A DNA stretch of 64,000 nucleotides from Cryptomeria japonica (lineage: Eukaryota > Streptophyta > Pinopsida > Cupressales > Cupressaceae). Position 1 is the first letter of the stretch, and each line of letters opens with the position of its first letter. Of this stretch, positions 33,800 through 46,033 are shown one piece after another. The stretch covers positions 340,999,370-341,063,369 of the forward strand of contig NC_081412.1 of NCBI RefSeq assembly GCF_030272615.1, given 5' to 3'. The translations under genes and the position numbers were made by a program. The notes under the pieces are model-generated. The model was given only the letters and a program-made list of their open reading frames with translations. It did not search any database and had not been told where the DNA came from.

Positions 33800-35204
33800 C
33801 AGCATATGTTATGGCTACCTTGGCGTCTGTACCACAACTACAAGAATCTGAGTTCCGTTTTGAATTCCTGGTGGAAGAGTTACATTATCCTGCTTATGAT
33901 TCTCCTGAGTCCCACATGGTCTGTTCTATTATTGGACATGATTTGTATCGTTATAGCCACATTTACTCTTACTTGTGTGACCAAATTATCCTTGCTAATC
34001 TTACCTATAATGAGAAAAGAAACCTTATTTGAAATGCTTCATGGTATGTCATCAACGCTAACGATTTGTATAGGCGAGGTTTAGATAGTACTTTTCTTAG
34101 GTGTCTAGAAATTGAAGAGTCTCAACACGCGTTATCTGAAGTCCATGAAGGTATTTGTGGATCTTATTCAAATTGTCTTACTCTAGCTCAAAAACTGCTA
34201 AGGGTTGGCTACTATTGGCCAAATATGAAAAAAGATGCTATAAAATTTGCTAAAACTTGTGAGAAGTGTCATCTACATGGGAACCTCATACATGCTTCAA
34301 CAACGGATCTAATACCTTTCATCACACATTGGCCTTTTCAACAATGGGTGTTTGACCTCATTGGCCAAATATATCCTGCATTATCTAATGGACACAAGTT
34401 TATCATAACTTCCACTGAGTACTTTACTAAGTGGGAAGAAGCGGTTTCGCTAATCAAAGCAACTGGTAAACAAGTAGCTTTGTTCATCCTTAACTATATC
34501 ATCTGCAGGTATGGGATACCTTCTTCAATTATGACTAACAATAGAGGGAAGTTCAAAAACAAATATCTAGATGAGCTTTGTGAAAATTTCAAAATCAAAC
34601 AACATTGGTCATCCATATACTACCCTCAAGGTAATGGACAAGTTGAAGCATCTAACAAAAATTTGCTGACTATCTTGCATAGAATGGTAAAAAAATCTGG
34701 AAAGGATTGGCATCTGTAGCTCAATCCTGCACTATGGGCTTATAGAACAAGTATCAAAATGTCTACTGGGGCTAAACCTTTTTCTTTAGTCTATGGATCT
34801 GAAGTAGTCTTTCCTATTGAGGTGGAAATACCTTCTTTAAGAGTTTCTTTGCAAGGTCTTATTACTAATGAAGACTACAAAATATATAGATTGCAAGAAC
34901 TCGAGTTGTTGGATGAATGTCGGCAAGTGGTGTTTGATCATCTAAGAGCCTACCAAAAGAGAATGTCTAGAGCTTATAACAAGAAAGTTTGGCAAAGAGA
35001 ATTTCAGGTTGGTGACCTTGTTTTGAGAGAGAATCCTAAAAATCAATAGTTTCAAGACAACAAAGGGAAGTTTGAACCCAACTAGGTGGGTCCCTACATC
35101 GTTATTGCAGTCTTGGCTTTGGTGCCTATCAACTCTCAACATCAGAAGGAGAACAACTTCGTGAACCGATCAACACCATCCACTTGAAGAAAGTATTCAC
35201 TTAG
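33800..35204 (+). pseudogene. pol: RNase H end and integrase of the outer element
   Basis: After the TSD the RNase H ends in VMATLASVPQL. The integrase follows: EVHEGICGSYSNCLTLAQKL and KTCEKCHLHG (HHCC zinc site intact), VFDLIGQI with the first Asp, TEYFTKWEEAVSL, MTNNRGKF where TDNG is expected (second Asp now Asn), and YYPQGNGQVEASNK with the Glu. After a TAG near 34718, LNPALWAYRTS and the C-terminal part (SLVYGSEVVFPIEVEIPSL, KRMSRAYNKKVW) lead to the stop at 35202-35204. It would insert the element into DNA. One catalytic residue is lost and several stops are present. Confidence 0.9.
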
Positions 35205-36639
35205 TATTCTCTGCTCCAACAACCTGTACAGCTATAAAGCCCTGAAAAAAAAAATCAAATGCCTTGGTGAAAAAAAGAATTATCAACGCAAATTTGGCAT
35301 TTCCCGTTTTCATTCCCACTTTCTTGCATCTACGCTTTCGCTTTTACATATCTTTTAGTCACTTTTGTGACATCCCGGTTGTTTTAGAACCCTCATGGCT
35401 TGAAATCGATCAATGTACTAGTCTTAGGGTAATTGACTGATCAATTTATATGTCCTAAGCAGTATCAACTAAGTCATCTTTCTGTCAGTAGTACCAGGTC
35501 ATCCAATTTGAGTCAGTCACCTCTCTCCAAACTATTGAAGAGTTTTATCACTGAGTAAATAAGCAAAACAAGACTACAAAAAACAATCACTAAACTATTT
35601 GAGATATGATTGAAATTTTCTTTGTATGATGTTTTCTAAATTGGTTTTTGATTATTATTCCCTCTAAGTAACTCGAGGAAGTCTATCTTTACTAAGAGGA
35701 GTGAGGATTGGGGGCATAATACTTTTCTTTATTTTCTGCTTGTAAGAATGATTCTGAAGATCTAGAAACATCTAATGAATTGGATGTTTGTGATAAGTTC
35801 CTTCACATCAAGGTGAAATCACCACACATACCTCGACTCCACTTATTTGTATACTACAGGGAGGTTGGAGTCATTTCTTTGTCTATTTTGAGGAAAATAA
35901 TTTAATGTGCAATTTGGATGCATGCATAATCTATCCAAGGATATGAACAATAAAAGGGTCATTGCGGACAAGATAACTAATATTGCATATGAAAAGAAAG
36001 GAACTCTATTTTGCCTGTTGTGTTTGTAAAATGCTCAGTGATGAAAATTAAGCATACCAAATCCAGTGACTAAGTTAAAGTTGCATTCATTTTAAATTTT
36101 ATGCATTTCAAGTGACTTCGGTATGATAACAATGATCTCTTTATCTTTTGAATGAGAGTCTGAAGCAATCATCATTTCTTGGCTAAGTGGTCTCTTTTTC
36201 ATCACCGTTTCTCCGATCAAGTACTTGTGTATTGAGATTTTAGCTGCATACATAAGCATCTTGAACAGATCCATACATTTCATTATATACTTATTTTCAT
36301 TCATATTATTACATGAAAAATAAACATTTGCATTACTAGTTACTCATTTTCATCATTTATTTGTATATGAAATAAAGAAACAAAAAAACAACATCCATAT
36401 CCATGTGCATTACATACATCCATACTAAAAAGATATGCATACATATAGAATAAAGCATATAGAAATACATCTCATAATCAATCGCCACAAGTACAATGAA
36501 ATCAAATCAAGAGCTCATATATCTCATCATAATCTCAAAGTCTAAGAGTACAAATGATATCAACTATCAAATACAATGTCTCATTGGAGCGAGAATCGTA
36601 TAGGCTACAAAAAAGAGGTATACAACAAAATCTAGGAGA
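35205..36639 (+). other. Outer element, region between integrase and antisense ORF
   Basis: There is no supported gene. It is similar in reverse to 20274-21819: A-rich runs at 35246-35275 follow pol, then AT-rich ATGAAT-type sequence near 36290-36500. Confidence 0.6.
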
Positions 36640-38240
36640 TATAACAATTCCATATCTCTACTTCTCCCTCATCATCGAGTGGAGGAGGTGGTGCCTACTG
36701 ACCGACATCCTATCTAGGTGCCCTAGCTCCCTTAGATTGAGCCATATACTGAGAATACGGAATAACCAACTGCGCTACTAGGACCACTACACTATAAGTT
36801 GCATGACTCGTCTGATGCAAAACCTCTCACTTTGCTCTCACCTCTGCAAGCTATTGATCGCGCTCAGCTCTAATCTCAATGATCTATCGGTCTCGCTCTG
36901 CCAACTGCGTCTGTGCCACTATCAACTATGACTACAAACCTATCAACCTCAACCTCAAAGACCGTACTACGTCTGGTACTGCTTGCTCTCTCCCAACATC
37001 CCCCTCTCCACCTCTCTACTCATCTCTTTGTTGCATAACCTGCCTAGGAGCCACTCTCTCCTCCTCACTTCCAACCTTTGCTACCCTAGAACTGCCAGCC
37101 TCAACCCTAATAACCCCTAAGGATCCACCCTCCCCTCTCTATCGTTGTCGACCTCCTGTTGTTGCCCTGGTGCTACTAGCACCAGGATCACCTCCTATCT
37201 GCCTAGGTACATCCGCTCTTTGTCCCTGTACCTGCCCTCATCCCTATACCTGAACTGGTACCTATACCTGTGCTGGTGCATCCTCCTCAACCTCCTCTAT
37301 AAGCAGTGTATTCTCTCCCAGATCTATAAACCGAGGAAAAGGATGTCTTTAAAACCAATCTCTATACTGGGGCAATTCTCCCGCATCTACTACATCCTCT
37401 AGATAATCCCATCTCTACAGTTGTAAACCCACTAACTCCTACATGCTCAATGCATATGACAGTCTCGATGCCCATCCTCATCTCTCCTCCTCTCCATATC
37501 TAGCATAGGTTGTGAACACTTGGGATATACTCTGTGGTCTCCTATACTCTCTCATCACCCTAGATACTACAAATCGCTCAATGATAGACACCAATCTGCC
37601 AATGAGAGGTTGAGTCATAAACATATCCCTCCTCTGTGCTCTCCAATCATCCCACAACTCTAAACCCCTATACAATCTCCATACTACAGCAATCAAATCA
37701 TCTAACTGCCTCCTCCAATAATCAGTCTTGCCAAGGTGGGGCTGGGTAACATAACCCGAATAACAGCATACAATAGGCTAGTGCGCCTCTCTAGAATCAT
37801 CTACAATTGGTCTGCATACTGGGATGTGCTCCCATGCCTATATTTATAAAACTAACAGTCATACTGCCATGTTGTCCCCTATCCAGCATCACAAAATAAC
37901 CAATCATTCCGGCCAAAACGTAAGCCAGAGGGTACTGCGCACCATATATGTTCATCAAATCATCCCACGTAATAGCGCGATCAAGGATAGTCTCATCATG
38001 GAATATCCATCTCAATGCCAAAATACCCGATTGTGAAGTAGAATCATAATCAACCTTATCTCCAGCAAACAGAATCCTCAATATCCTATATATATCCTCT
38101 AGCATGATGGTCATCTCTCCAACTAGTAAATGAAAGGTGTTATGCTAAGAATGAAATTGCTCAACTAAAGTGGTCAACATATCATGATTCACACGGATAT
38201 CAGGCATTTGTAACAGGTATCTGAATCCACACAAACCAAT
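36640..38240 (-). pseudogene. Antisense ORF with plant mobile domain, outer element
   Basis: It is the counterpart of 18798-20273. MPDIRVNHDMLTTLVEQFHS and NTFHLLVGEMTIMLEDIYRI open it. ILFAGDKVDYDSTSQSG, ITWDDLMNIYGAQYPLAYVL and GMIGYFVMLDRGQHG follow in the frame 38114-37797. DDWRAQRRDMFMTQPLIGR and SRVMREYRRPQSISQVF lie at 37696-37478. The region then decays toward a Pro/Thr-rich tail. It is opposite to its host element, in the same place as in the inner copy, so the ORF is a family trait and not a chance insert. Confidence 0.83.
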
Positions 38241-39927
38241 ATGACCTCTCTTTGCATCTGATAAATCTCGCACTAGCCTCATCGTCGGTGGAAATGTACA
38301 CTGAAACTGAATATCAGGAAACTAAATCTGCAAAATCAAACATACAAATCGTCAGTACGTGGCACAATTTGCGCTAAGTATGTGATAAACATGCTACAGG
38401 ATCCAAATATACAACATTAAAAATCAAAAAATGTTGTTTACACCTTAAAAAAACTAATTGTTGTTTCTCATACGAGTTTTCACAGACAAGCAACAACTCG
38501 TACGAGCAATCGTTACGACCCCGCACAACTAATCACTATCATACAACAAATAATAACATGTCACACGACTAAATGGTCTCATAAGAACACTATTGTATGA
38601 TTCATGGGTGAACACCAGATGACAAACCCTACAATACCATACAACAAAACACAAAGCGACAGAAACTCGTACGACAAACAGTATAACACCGCACGATAAA
38701 ACGATAACCATGACTTTAAATGGAATTTAAAATACAAAAATTCGCAAAAAAATTTTAAAAATGAGAAATGCAAAGGCTTAAGATCGATCACTTACTACTG
38801 GGGCGTAGTTCCGCAGTCGATTATGTCATCTTTGGTGCTCGAATCAATGCTCTTGAATCAAAATGGCCATTTTTTTCATAGGAGGTTTTTCAAATTTTTA
38901 AACTTTGAAAGGTAAAAATGAATTGAAAATGACACATTGAACCCCTTATATAGCCCAAACCCTAATTTTTAAACTTGCTTCGATGGACATAAAATTTGTA
39001 CCCTTGCCTAAATCGACTATCCTGAGTCCATTTTCGGGATCGAAATCGAAATCTGAGATCATTTTTCTAGTCAAAATTTCACAATGTTCACCACTCAGCA
39101 CTTTCATCCTCAAGTCAATTTTCGAATCATTTTGTGCTCAATTCAAATCTGATCTCAAAATTAATTCTTACATCAATCTTCGTGATCAAATAATTATCAT
39201 CCCTATATCTATTTCATCTTCTCAAAATTGCCTAAAAATGTTGTACCCTCGCTATCTTTCGATTTCACTCCCGAGGGGGCATACTCATTACATCTTTTCG
39301 GTGATTATCATCATCAAAAGTCGAGAAATTTTTCTAATCTTCATCTAAAGAGCAAAAATCTTTTGAAACAAAGAAAATCAACTAAACCTTGTTACTAGGG
39401 GCATCTTAACTAAATCACGTCATATTAAGTTGAGATTCTTCGATGTCAAATAAAGCAATCTCTAGGGGCATAACTTTTTTTTTGTCCATATCTGAATCAA
39501 TCATCAAATCGGTGTTCAATTTCATCACATCAAATCAAGTTGGACATTCTCTCTTGTTAATCGGTTCTTGTTCAATCAAGTTCGGAATCGGTTTTATCGC
39601 TTTGCTCAGTTGATTCTTGTTCAATCAAGTTCAGAATCGATTGCGTCTCTTGCTCAATCTAGTTCAATCAAGTTCTAGATCGATGCTCGTTTCTTGATCA
39701 ATCAAGTTCAAAAATAGTATCTCCCTTTGCATCGGTCCTAGTTCAATCAAGTTCAGGATTGGTATCACTTTAATCAATCTATTCAATTTCATCACTTCAA
39801 ATCAAGCTGAACATCTCGCTCTTCATCAATTTTTGATCCATCAAGTTCAGAACTGATATGTATTTGACATCAATGACTATTCTGTGAACCAACGCACTAC
39901 TCGAACATTAATTAAAATAGGAAAAAA
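38241..39927 (+). other. Outer element, non-coding region before the 3' LTR
   Basis: There is no gene. From 38469 to about 38700 there are CATACGAG, CGTACGAG, CGCACAAC, CACACGAC, CGTACGAC and CGCACGAT words, many about 22 bp apart. From 39540 to 39860 GTTCAATCAAGTTC and GATCAATCAAGTTC recur. The last bases, AATAGGAAAAAA, are a weak polypurine tract against the LTR. Confidence 0.65.
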
Positions 39928-41182
39928 TGTAATACCCTAAAAATGGTCACCTAAACCATGGGCCCCTAATCTCGACAACATCACCAAGGTCCTAACCAAA
40001 GGCAATTAAATCAACCTTGAGCACCTAATTAATTAATTCTTCAATCATTAATGTTACATGGCAAGTAAATCACTCTATATTAATTAAATATTTATTTAAT
40101 TAATTAATCATTCCAAGTAAATCATTTTGATCAATTATCCTATTTATTTAATTAAATATCCTAACATATTTAATTAATAGATAAATTTGTCATTTAATCA
40201 CAAAAAAAAAAATTAATTTACAAAAAGAGATTTATCACAAAAAGAGGAATTAATTTGCAAAAGAAAGAGTTAAATTGAAAACAAAAGAAAAGAACTAAAT
40301 TGAGAGAAGAAATCAAACTTGAGATGTTTCTTTTTCTAAAATTGAGATAACTCGAGAAATCAGAAAAGCAATTAAATTGAATTAATCATTTTCTCTAAAA
40401 ATAAAACTTAAAGCTTTTCTTGAGGAAAGAAGTTCAATTATATTGAAAAGGCTTTTTCTAAATAAAAATCTTGACCAAATTAAAGAAAAGTGCATGGAAT
40501 CGACTATTTTTATCTCAAGTGCATGGAATCAACTAAATTTTATCTCCAATACAGACTTAGACTTATAATCTGAATGCATTCAATCAAGCTATAATTGGAA
40601 TCTATCTCAAGATTAACTTAATCTGATCTCCCAATTATTTTAATTAACCTAGATTGTGCTTTTTCTTAAGGAATCTAAACTACTCATTGTTAGTCGATGT
40701 TGACCATTAGTCTCTCTTTTGAGTCTCTATAAATTCATCCTTCGTCTCTCATTCAAGATACCCTGGAGATTTATTGTTATTATGCATTTTTTGCTCTCGA
40801 GTCATTGAAGATATTGTTCTTTGAGATTATTGCATCTTAGTTTAGCTTTTTGCATATTTAGTTTAATCATTATTGCTTGTATTCATTTAGCTTAGTCTTC
40901 ATTCATTTAGCTTAATATTCATTCATCTAGCTTAATCTTGCATCCATTTAGCTTATTCTTGTGCTCATATAGATTAAATCCTTCTTCTTGGTGTAGTCTA
41001 GTCACTGGTATTGATTAGACAAATCTGAGAGCAAGTCTGTACTTGCATCTTTAAAAGGCAATAGGTTGATTTGTTATGGTTTTCATATTCATGATTATAT
41101 ATGTCTAACCATGCATGCAATGACTTAATTGAAGTGTTGTGTCTTACAGTTTACAGATACTTATCCACTTTTCACACACACA
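39928..41182 (+). repeat. 3' LTR of the outer Tat-like element
   Basis: TGTAATACCC to CACACACACA. It aligns along its length with 693-1969 with scattered substitutions and small indels. TATA box at 40728-40734 and the 20-bp repeats at about 40880-40965. The right TSD TAAGT follows at 41183-41187. Confidence 0.95.
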
Positions 41183-41187
41183 TAAGT

Positions 41188-41211
41188 CATGTGGTGTCAT
41201 GGTATCGGAGG
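41188..41211 (+). promoter_or_regulatory. Possible end of an older LTR and its primer site
   Basis: CATGTGGTGTCA (41188-41199) ends in CA and is followed by TGGTATCGGAGG (41200-41211), close to the tRNA-iMet complement TGGTATCAGAGC. Joined to 1-692 this looks like the end of an LTR plus primer site of an older element into which the 40-kb element inserted. Confidence 0.45.
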
Positions 41212-44200
41212 CCGTCTTATTGCTGTTATGTTCTTGATTTGCATAATTTTCAGTTCGATACTTATTGATGCAAGATTTATAGTTTTTTGAGTACCCTCAT
41301 GATGCCATGAGGATTAATATTGCATACTGCTAATTTTAGGACAACAAGTGTGGAGACCTTGTTGGGTTATGTTGTTATCTACAGCAATTTAATGTTTTGG
41401 TTTATGCTTTTTCTTGGTCAAGAGGCTCACTCTTATGTTATGTTGATGTTTAATTTCTCATGAGCATATGTCTATGAGTGGGATGCTACGACATGATGAT
41501 TTATTTCAGATTTTATTTTTTATTAGAGCCTCTTGTGTTGGTTTATGGGTCAATATAGAGGGAGTGGGCTCCTCTATGATGACTGGGGGTCACGAGAGAT
41601 GGACTATCATGAGGTTCCTTGTAAGGATGCATGAAGTTCAGTCCCCTTGGGTGCACAGGAGTTTACTTGGCATTGCAATTAAGTGATAATTAAATAAATG
41701 AATTGTGTTGGGTAGTTAGATAATTAAAAAGATAAAAATTGATTGTGCCTCATTAATTAGTCCTAGGGAGGATATTTTAGGATGAGCATGAGAAGGCCGT
41801 GGAGACGGTAAGACAATCTCCCTTCATCTCTCATAGGTTGAGATGGCTCATCATGCCTTTAGGCTTGAGCCTAGTTTCTTTTGGTTTGGTATGTGATAAA
41901 ACTCCCTTCATACAGGTGTCCCTTTGATTTGCATTCACATTCATGATTGATAATGTGTCGGCCTCTAGGAGTTTCCTTGATTGTTGACTTGCATTGTGAT
42001 TGGTCCATGTGTGTGTGTGTGTGTGTGGAAGTTCTCCTTGATGTTAGTCCTTTGGTCTAAGCATAAGCCTAGGTGTAGAGTGGGAGTTGGGACCTAGCAA
42101 CATCTCTTAGCTCGGGGGGTGGTTCCTTGTAGGTTCCACGTTGGTCGAATGGTTGGAGCTTTTTTCCATTGGGGTTTCTCCCTCTTGTAGGTGCTTCTCT
42201 TCTTGTGTGGATTGGATCTTCCTTCGTGGTGGCTATGGTTTCTTGGAGAAGATTTATGTATTGTATACTTCATTATTGTGAGGTGCTCTCATTATGTAAT
42301 AGGATAGGAATGTTGGAAAGGAAGTGAGAACTCATGATTGTACTCCTTATGTAATCATGTTCTTGTATATTGCATTTCATGACTTGGAGAACTGTAACCT
42401 AGATTAGAGAACACAAAACTATGTAATGGAATTACTTTACTTATGTTGAAAAGTGATTAGTAAGTTGTAATGTAAGAGTTCATGGTTAAGATTAGTTTGG
42501 GTCAGAAATGTAGATCTTTACAAGGCATCAATATGTTAAGTAGAAAATGCATATATGTATGTGGATATGATCATAATGCAATAAAAGGGAAAATAATTTA
42601 TTTACTTTCATTACGTTATGCCTTAAGCAAAGGAAATGAAATAGCAAATGGCAATGGTGTATTCTCATTAGAATGTTGATGCAATATAAGTAGATATTAG
42701 CATTTCATTTATTTGATTCTTGACTTGAATAAAGATGCTTAAAACGAGACCTTATCAATATATCAATAGTAGGACAGAAAACACAAGACACAATGTTGAC
42801 AAAAGACAGCATCATGAGAACTAAATCGGCCATAAGGCTAAAAGTCATAATGAAACCAAGTAGAATGATATCATTAAGAACATATATGGTCATGCACGCA
42901 TTCATTGAGATGGTTGAAAACTATAACAAAAGTAGAGAATTGATAACCTCAAGACTTTATGGGATATTTGTACTAATGTGATGGCTGCAATAAAATTAAT
43001 AATATATGAACAATACCATGGCGCATATAGTTGCATGAGTAGGCTAGTGTGCATGCATTTGGGAGTAGAGTTAGTGAGAATAGCACTTATGTGATGCATT
43101 ATGTAGGAGAACAATGATATAAGAATAGACATTATTATGGTATTAGTTCATACATGTCATGTTAGAGCATAAGCACAAAGGTTACAGGGTATGCATTGAG
43201 TGGGATATATTATTCTCTTAGGCAATACACATATTATGGTAGCTCCTTACTACACGTCATGCACCGAAAGGATTATGTGTATCAATTCATTAGTGTTGTC
43301 ATAGTAAGTAGGTTGTGATATGCATATGTGAGTGGTTGGCTTGTAGGAATGTATGGTTTTAGTTCCTAGATGAGCATGGGATTAGGGATGTGTATATCAT
43401 ACTTAGTATGCAGTTGTTAAGCTTTATTATTGGTAGGAGGCATTAGGAGAATAGAGGGCAGCATATGTAGCATATTCTTGGGTGAAGATTCTATGTTAGA
43501 TAGTACACTTGGGTGCACATGTAGTGGTTTTCCTTGATAAGTGAGAACATTAGGTGCATATATGTGCATTGTTATGATGATGGTAATGTAATGAATTGAT
43601 CGTGAATTGTAAGTAAATGCGATTTAAGTAGTGACAACATTGCCCTAGGGAGATTAAGGAACCCCATAAACATGATTCTTCTTGAATTGGAAACATAGAG
43701 TAACAAAAGGTCCAAGCCAATTCGGCACACTTTGTGTTTAGATCCCTAAAGGTGATAACAAAAGTATCTTCTCTCGTCGCCTTCCATTGGACCTTGGGTG
43801 TAAGAGAAATTGTTATCATCTTCTTTTTTAAGTAGAAGGACCTGCCTCCTAAGTAGCCTATAAGGCCAACTGAGAGGGAATGACCCAAGCAGTACTTTCT
43901 TCAGCCCACTATATAAATTAAAATGTTAGGCAAAAGTCGTCGACTTGGTGAAGTTGGGCTATCCAATAGGTTCCCTTGGTATCGACACTTGTGTGAGATG
44001 CATAAAAATCCTCTTATGAGTACTAGGATAGGTTCTTAAGTGGACCACCGCTGCATTATAGACACCAAGGACCATTGAATTTCCCCCACTAGACACCTTA
44101 GAGTAGTGGCCCACCCTTATTTTTGTTCAAACATCGTGATAGCTTCAATGCAAGGGAATAGTTGGTCTTCCCCCCAAGATAATCACCACAAGGCTCTCGT

Positions 44201-45212
44201 GAGATGCGACATGAATCCTTGGCTTAGCATAAGCTACTTGTAGTCTTCCTGGGAGAGAGTGATTTGGGCCATCCTTCTAGTTTTGGAGGCCCCTAACTAT
44301 CCTCTCATGCAAAGACAAAATAGTGTATACACCCCTTAAGGTGTCACTACATTTGAGTCGACAAAGATTCGAGGTTGTCAGTTGAGGTTATTGCCATGAG
44401 AACATTGACCTTAGGCTAAGAAGTGTTTGATGTGTCTTTGATTGTGTTTAGAGTCATGGAAGTTGGGATGATTTGGCCTATTGAATATACACATTGCACT
44501 AAAAATTTTGACAAAAATACCCTCAGACATTGTGTCTTCTTGTGTGTTGTGTCTTCTTGCCACAAAACAATCAACATTGAGATCTGGCCACCTTCAACAA
44601 TTTCAAAATTTAAGCAAAACTGAGAAGTACATTACAACTGTGACTTACGTATTTGAGATTTGAAACTACATTTAGGTGTAATCTTGGCATGTATGTGAGC
44701 TCATATCACATCTATATTTTGAGATCAAGAGATCTTCTAAGGCTACTTTCGTAGGGCTTCATTTTGAGTCAACCATCACTTGTCCCAACTTTTGTCATAA
44801 ATTTTAGTCATTTTCATTCATCATTTGAAATCCCCTCACACACACTTTTCCAACTAGAGTCAGAAGGTTGTTTAGTAGTCCTCATCCTATCTTGCAATCA
44901 CATTATCTCACATCACTAGGTTATTCCCACATCAGATTTATCATCTTGGGTATCATTTGGTTATCTTTAGCTAAGGTCAACTTACCTCATCAAGAGTCTA
45001 TCATCTCTTTGGAAACCACACCTTGTTGTAGATTATCACATTTTTCTTGGACCTACACTTTTGGACATTACAAGACAACCCTAGATTCTTTCATTTTTCA
45101 TTCAATCCTCTTGGTCTTCCATAGTCTTCACATTTTTCTTTCATCCTCCATTTTAGCCAAGGTTATTTCATCGTTGAAACCCACTCACAAAGGTCTAGAA
45201 GAGAATTTGAAC
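41212..45212 (+). other. Probable leader of the older element; no gene seen
   Basis: About 4 kb without a supported gene. It contains a (TG)n run at 42008-42027. The part from 44868 is open in the frame of the following gag but reads as low-complexity Ser/His/Leu sequence and is more likely 5' untranslated. Leaders of several kb are known in Tat-like and Athila-like elements. Confidence 0.45.
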
Positions 45213-46033
45213 ATGAGTACATATGAATTTGATGGAGATGAGTTTTACAACTCACAAGCTTTTGAAAATTGTCGTAATCCACCACAAATTGACAATGACA
45301 ATAAGAATGAGATCATTACTTCTGATGATATTCACCACACTATATCTGATGTGCAATTTAATATAATGATTGAGGAAATTATGAGAAGAGATCATCAATA
45401 CCTTGTGCAAATGTTTATGCAAAGTGGTTCAAGATTACCCCATGATTTTCATGTGTCATAAATCTTGGAAGATGATCCCAATCAAGTTAATCAAGCTAAT
45501 GCAAATCCTAGTGGTAATGATGGTTGTAATAGGAGAGAACATCTTGTGCCTGAGATACCCTCGTCCTTTTTTTGAAGACCCGACGTGACTGCTACTCATG
45601 CCTATACCAATTTTGCTAAAAATACACATGAGCAAACTTGTACTTGTCCTAGATCCAAGGGCAAAGGAATACCAATACAGACACCCATACCCAAGGGAAT
45701 ACATAAGTTCATGATGCAAGGAGACACTATGTTAGATTTGGGGGAAATACTCAAGATCATACATATAATATCCATCATCCTCAGGGTCATGACACATACA
45801 ATCGTCCTAGGCCTAGTGATCCTCATTATAATACAATACCAAGTGGCCCATATACAAGCTAAAATTATTTTCCTCCTTCATATGAGTATATCTTGACCAA
45901 GATCATCCCTACATGCATTATATCCTTCCTCCTCCACCCGGTGGCTCAAGAATGGGAATAACTCAAAGAGATAAGACACCACCTAGTAATAACTTGCAAC
46001 AACAAATCAAGGATTTGCAAAAATAGATGATAG
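45213..46033 (+). pseudogene. gag: gag N-terminus of an older Ty3-like element
   Basis: ATG 45213 starts MSTYEFDGDEFYNSQAFENC. The helix NIMIEEIMRRDHQYLVQMFM and QSGSRLPHDFHV follow to a stop at 45459-45461. Other frames then give Asn/Pro/His-rich sequence (SDPHYNTIPSGPYTS) and QQQIKDLQK just before the Copia border. The layout, a short acidic start and a Q/M-rich helix with a 'gSRLP' block, resembles plant Ty3 gag N-termini, including the AKQGAKLP block in the Tat-like gags here. It is truncated by the Copia insertion. The identification is moderate. Confidence 0.55.

Larger units (their letters stand above)
693..41182 (+). mobile_element. Tat/Ogre-like Ty3 LTR retrotransposon, interrupted by three insertions
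   Basis: Two LTRs in the same orientation (693-1969, 39928-41182) and a perfect TAAGT TSD bound this unit. Between them, on the plus strand, are a primer site, long leader, gag, protease with a DGG active site, G-patch, RT, two RNase H domains and integrase, plus an antisense PMD ORF before the 3' LTR. The second RNase H and the antisense ORF are traits known from the Tat lineage. The span is 40490 bp. Removing the inserts with one TSD copy each (5457, 16306 and 1505 bp) leaves about 17.2 kb, a normal size for Tat/Ogre elements. All ORFs carry stops or frameshifts, so it is dead. Nine differences across roughly the first 270 aligned LTR bases suggest moderate age. Confidence 0.92.

Noticed and set aside
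42008-42027. TG microsatellite as a special site
   Set aside because: It is short and ordinary, and there is nothing around it to suggest a function.
44868-45212. N-terminal extension of the gag that starts at 45213
   Set aside because: The frame is open, but the translation is low-complexity and has no gag character. The ATG at 45213 is a better start.
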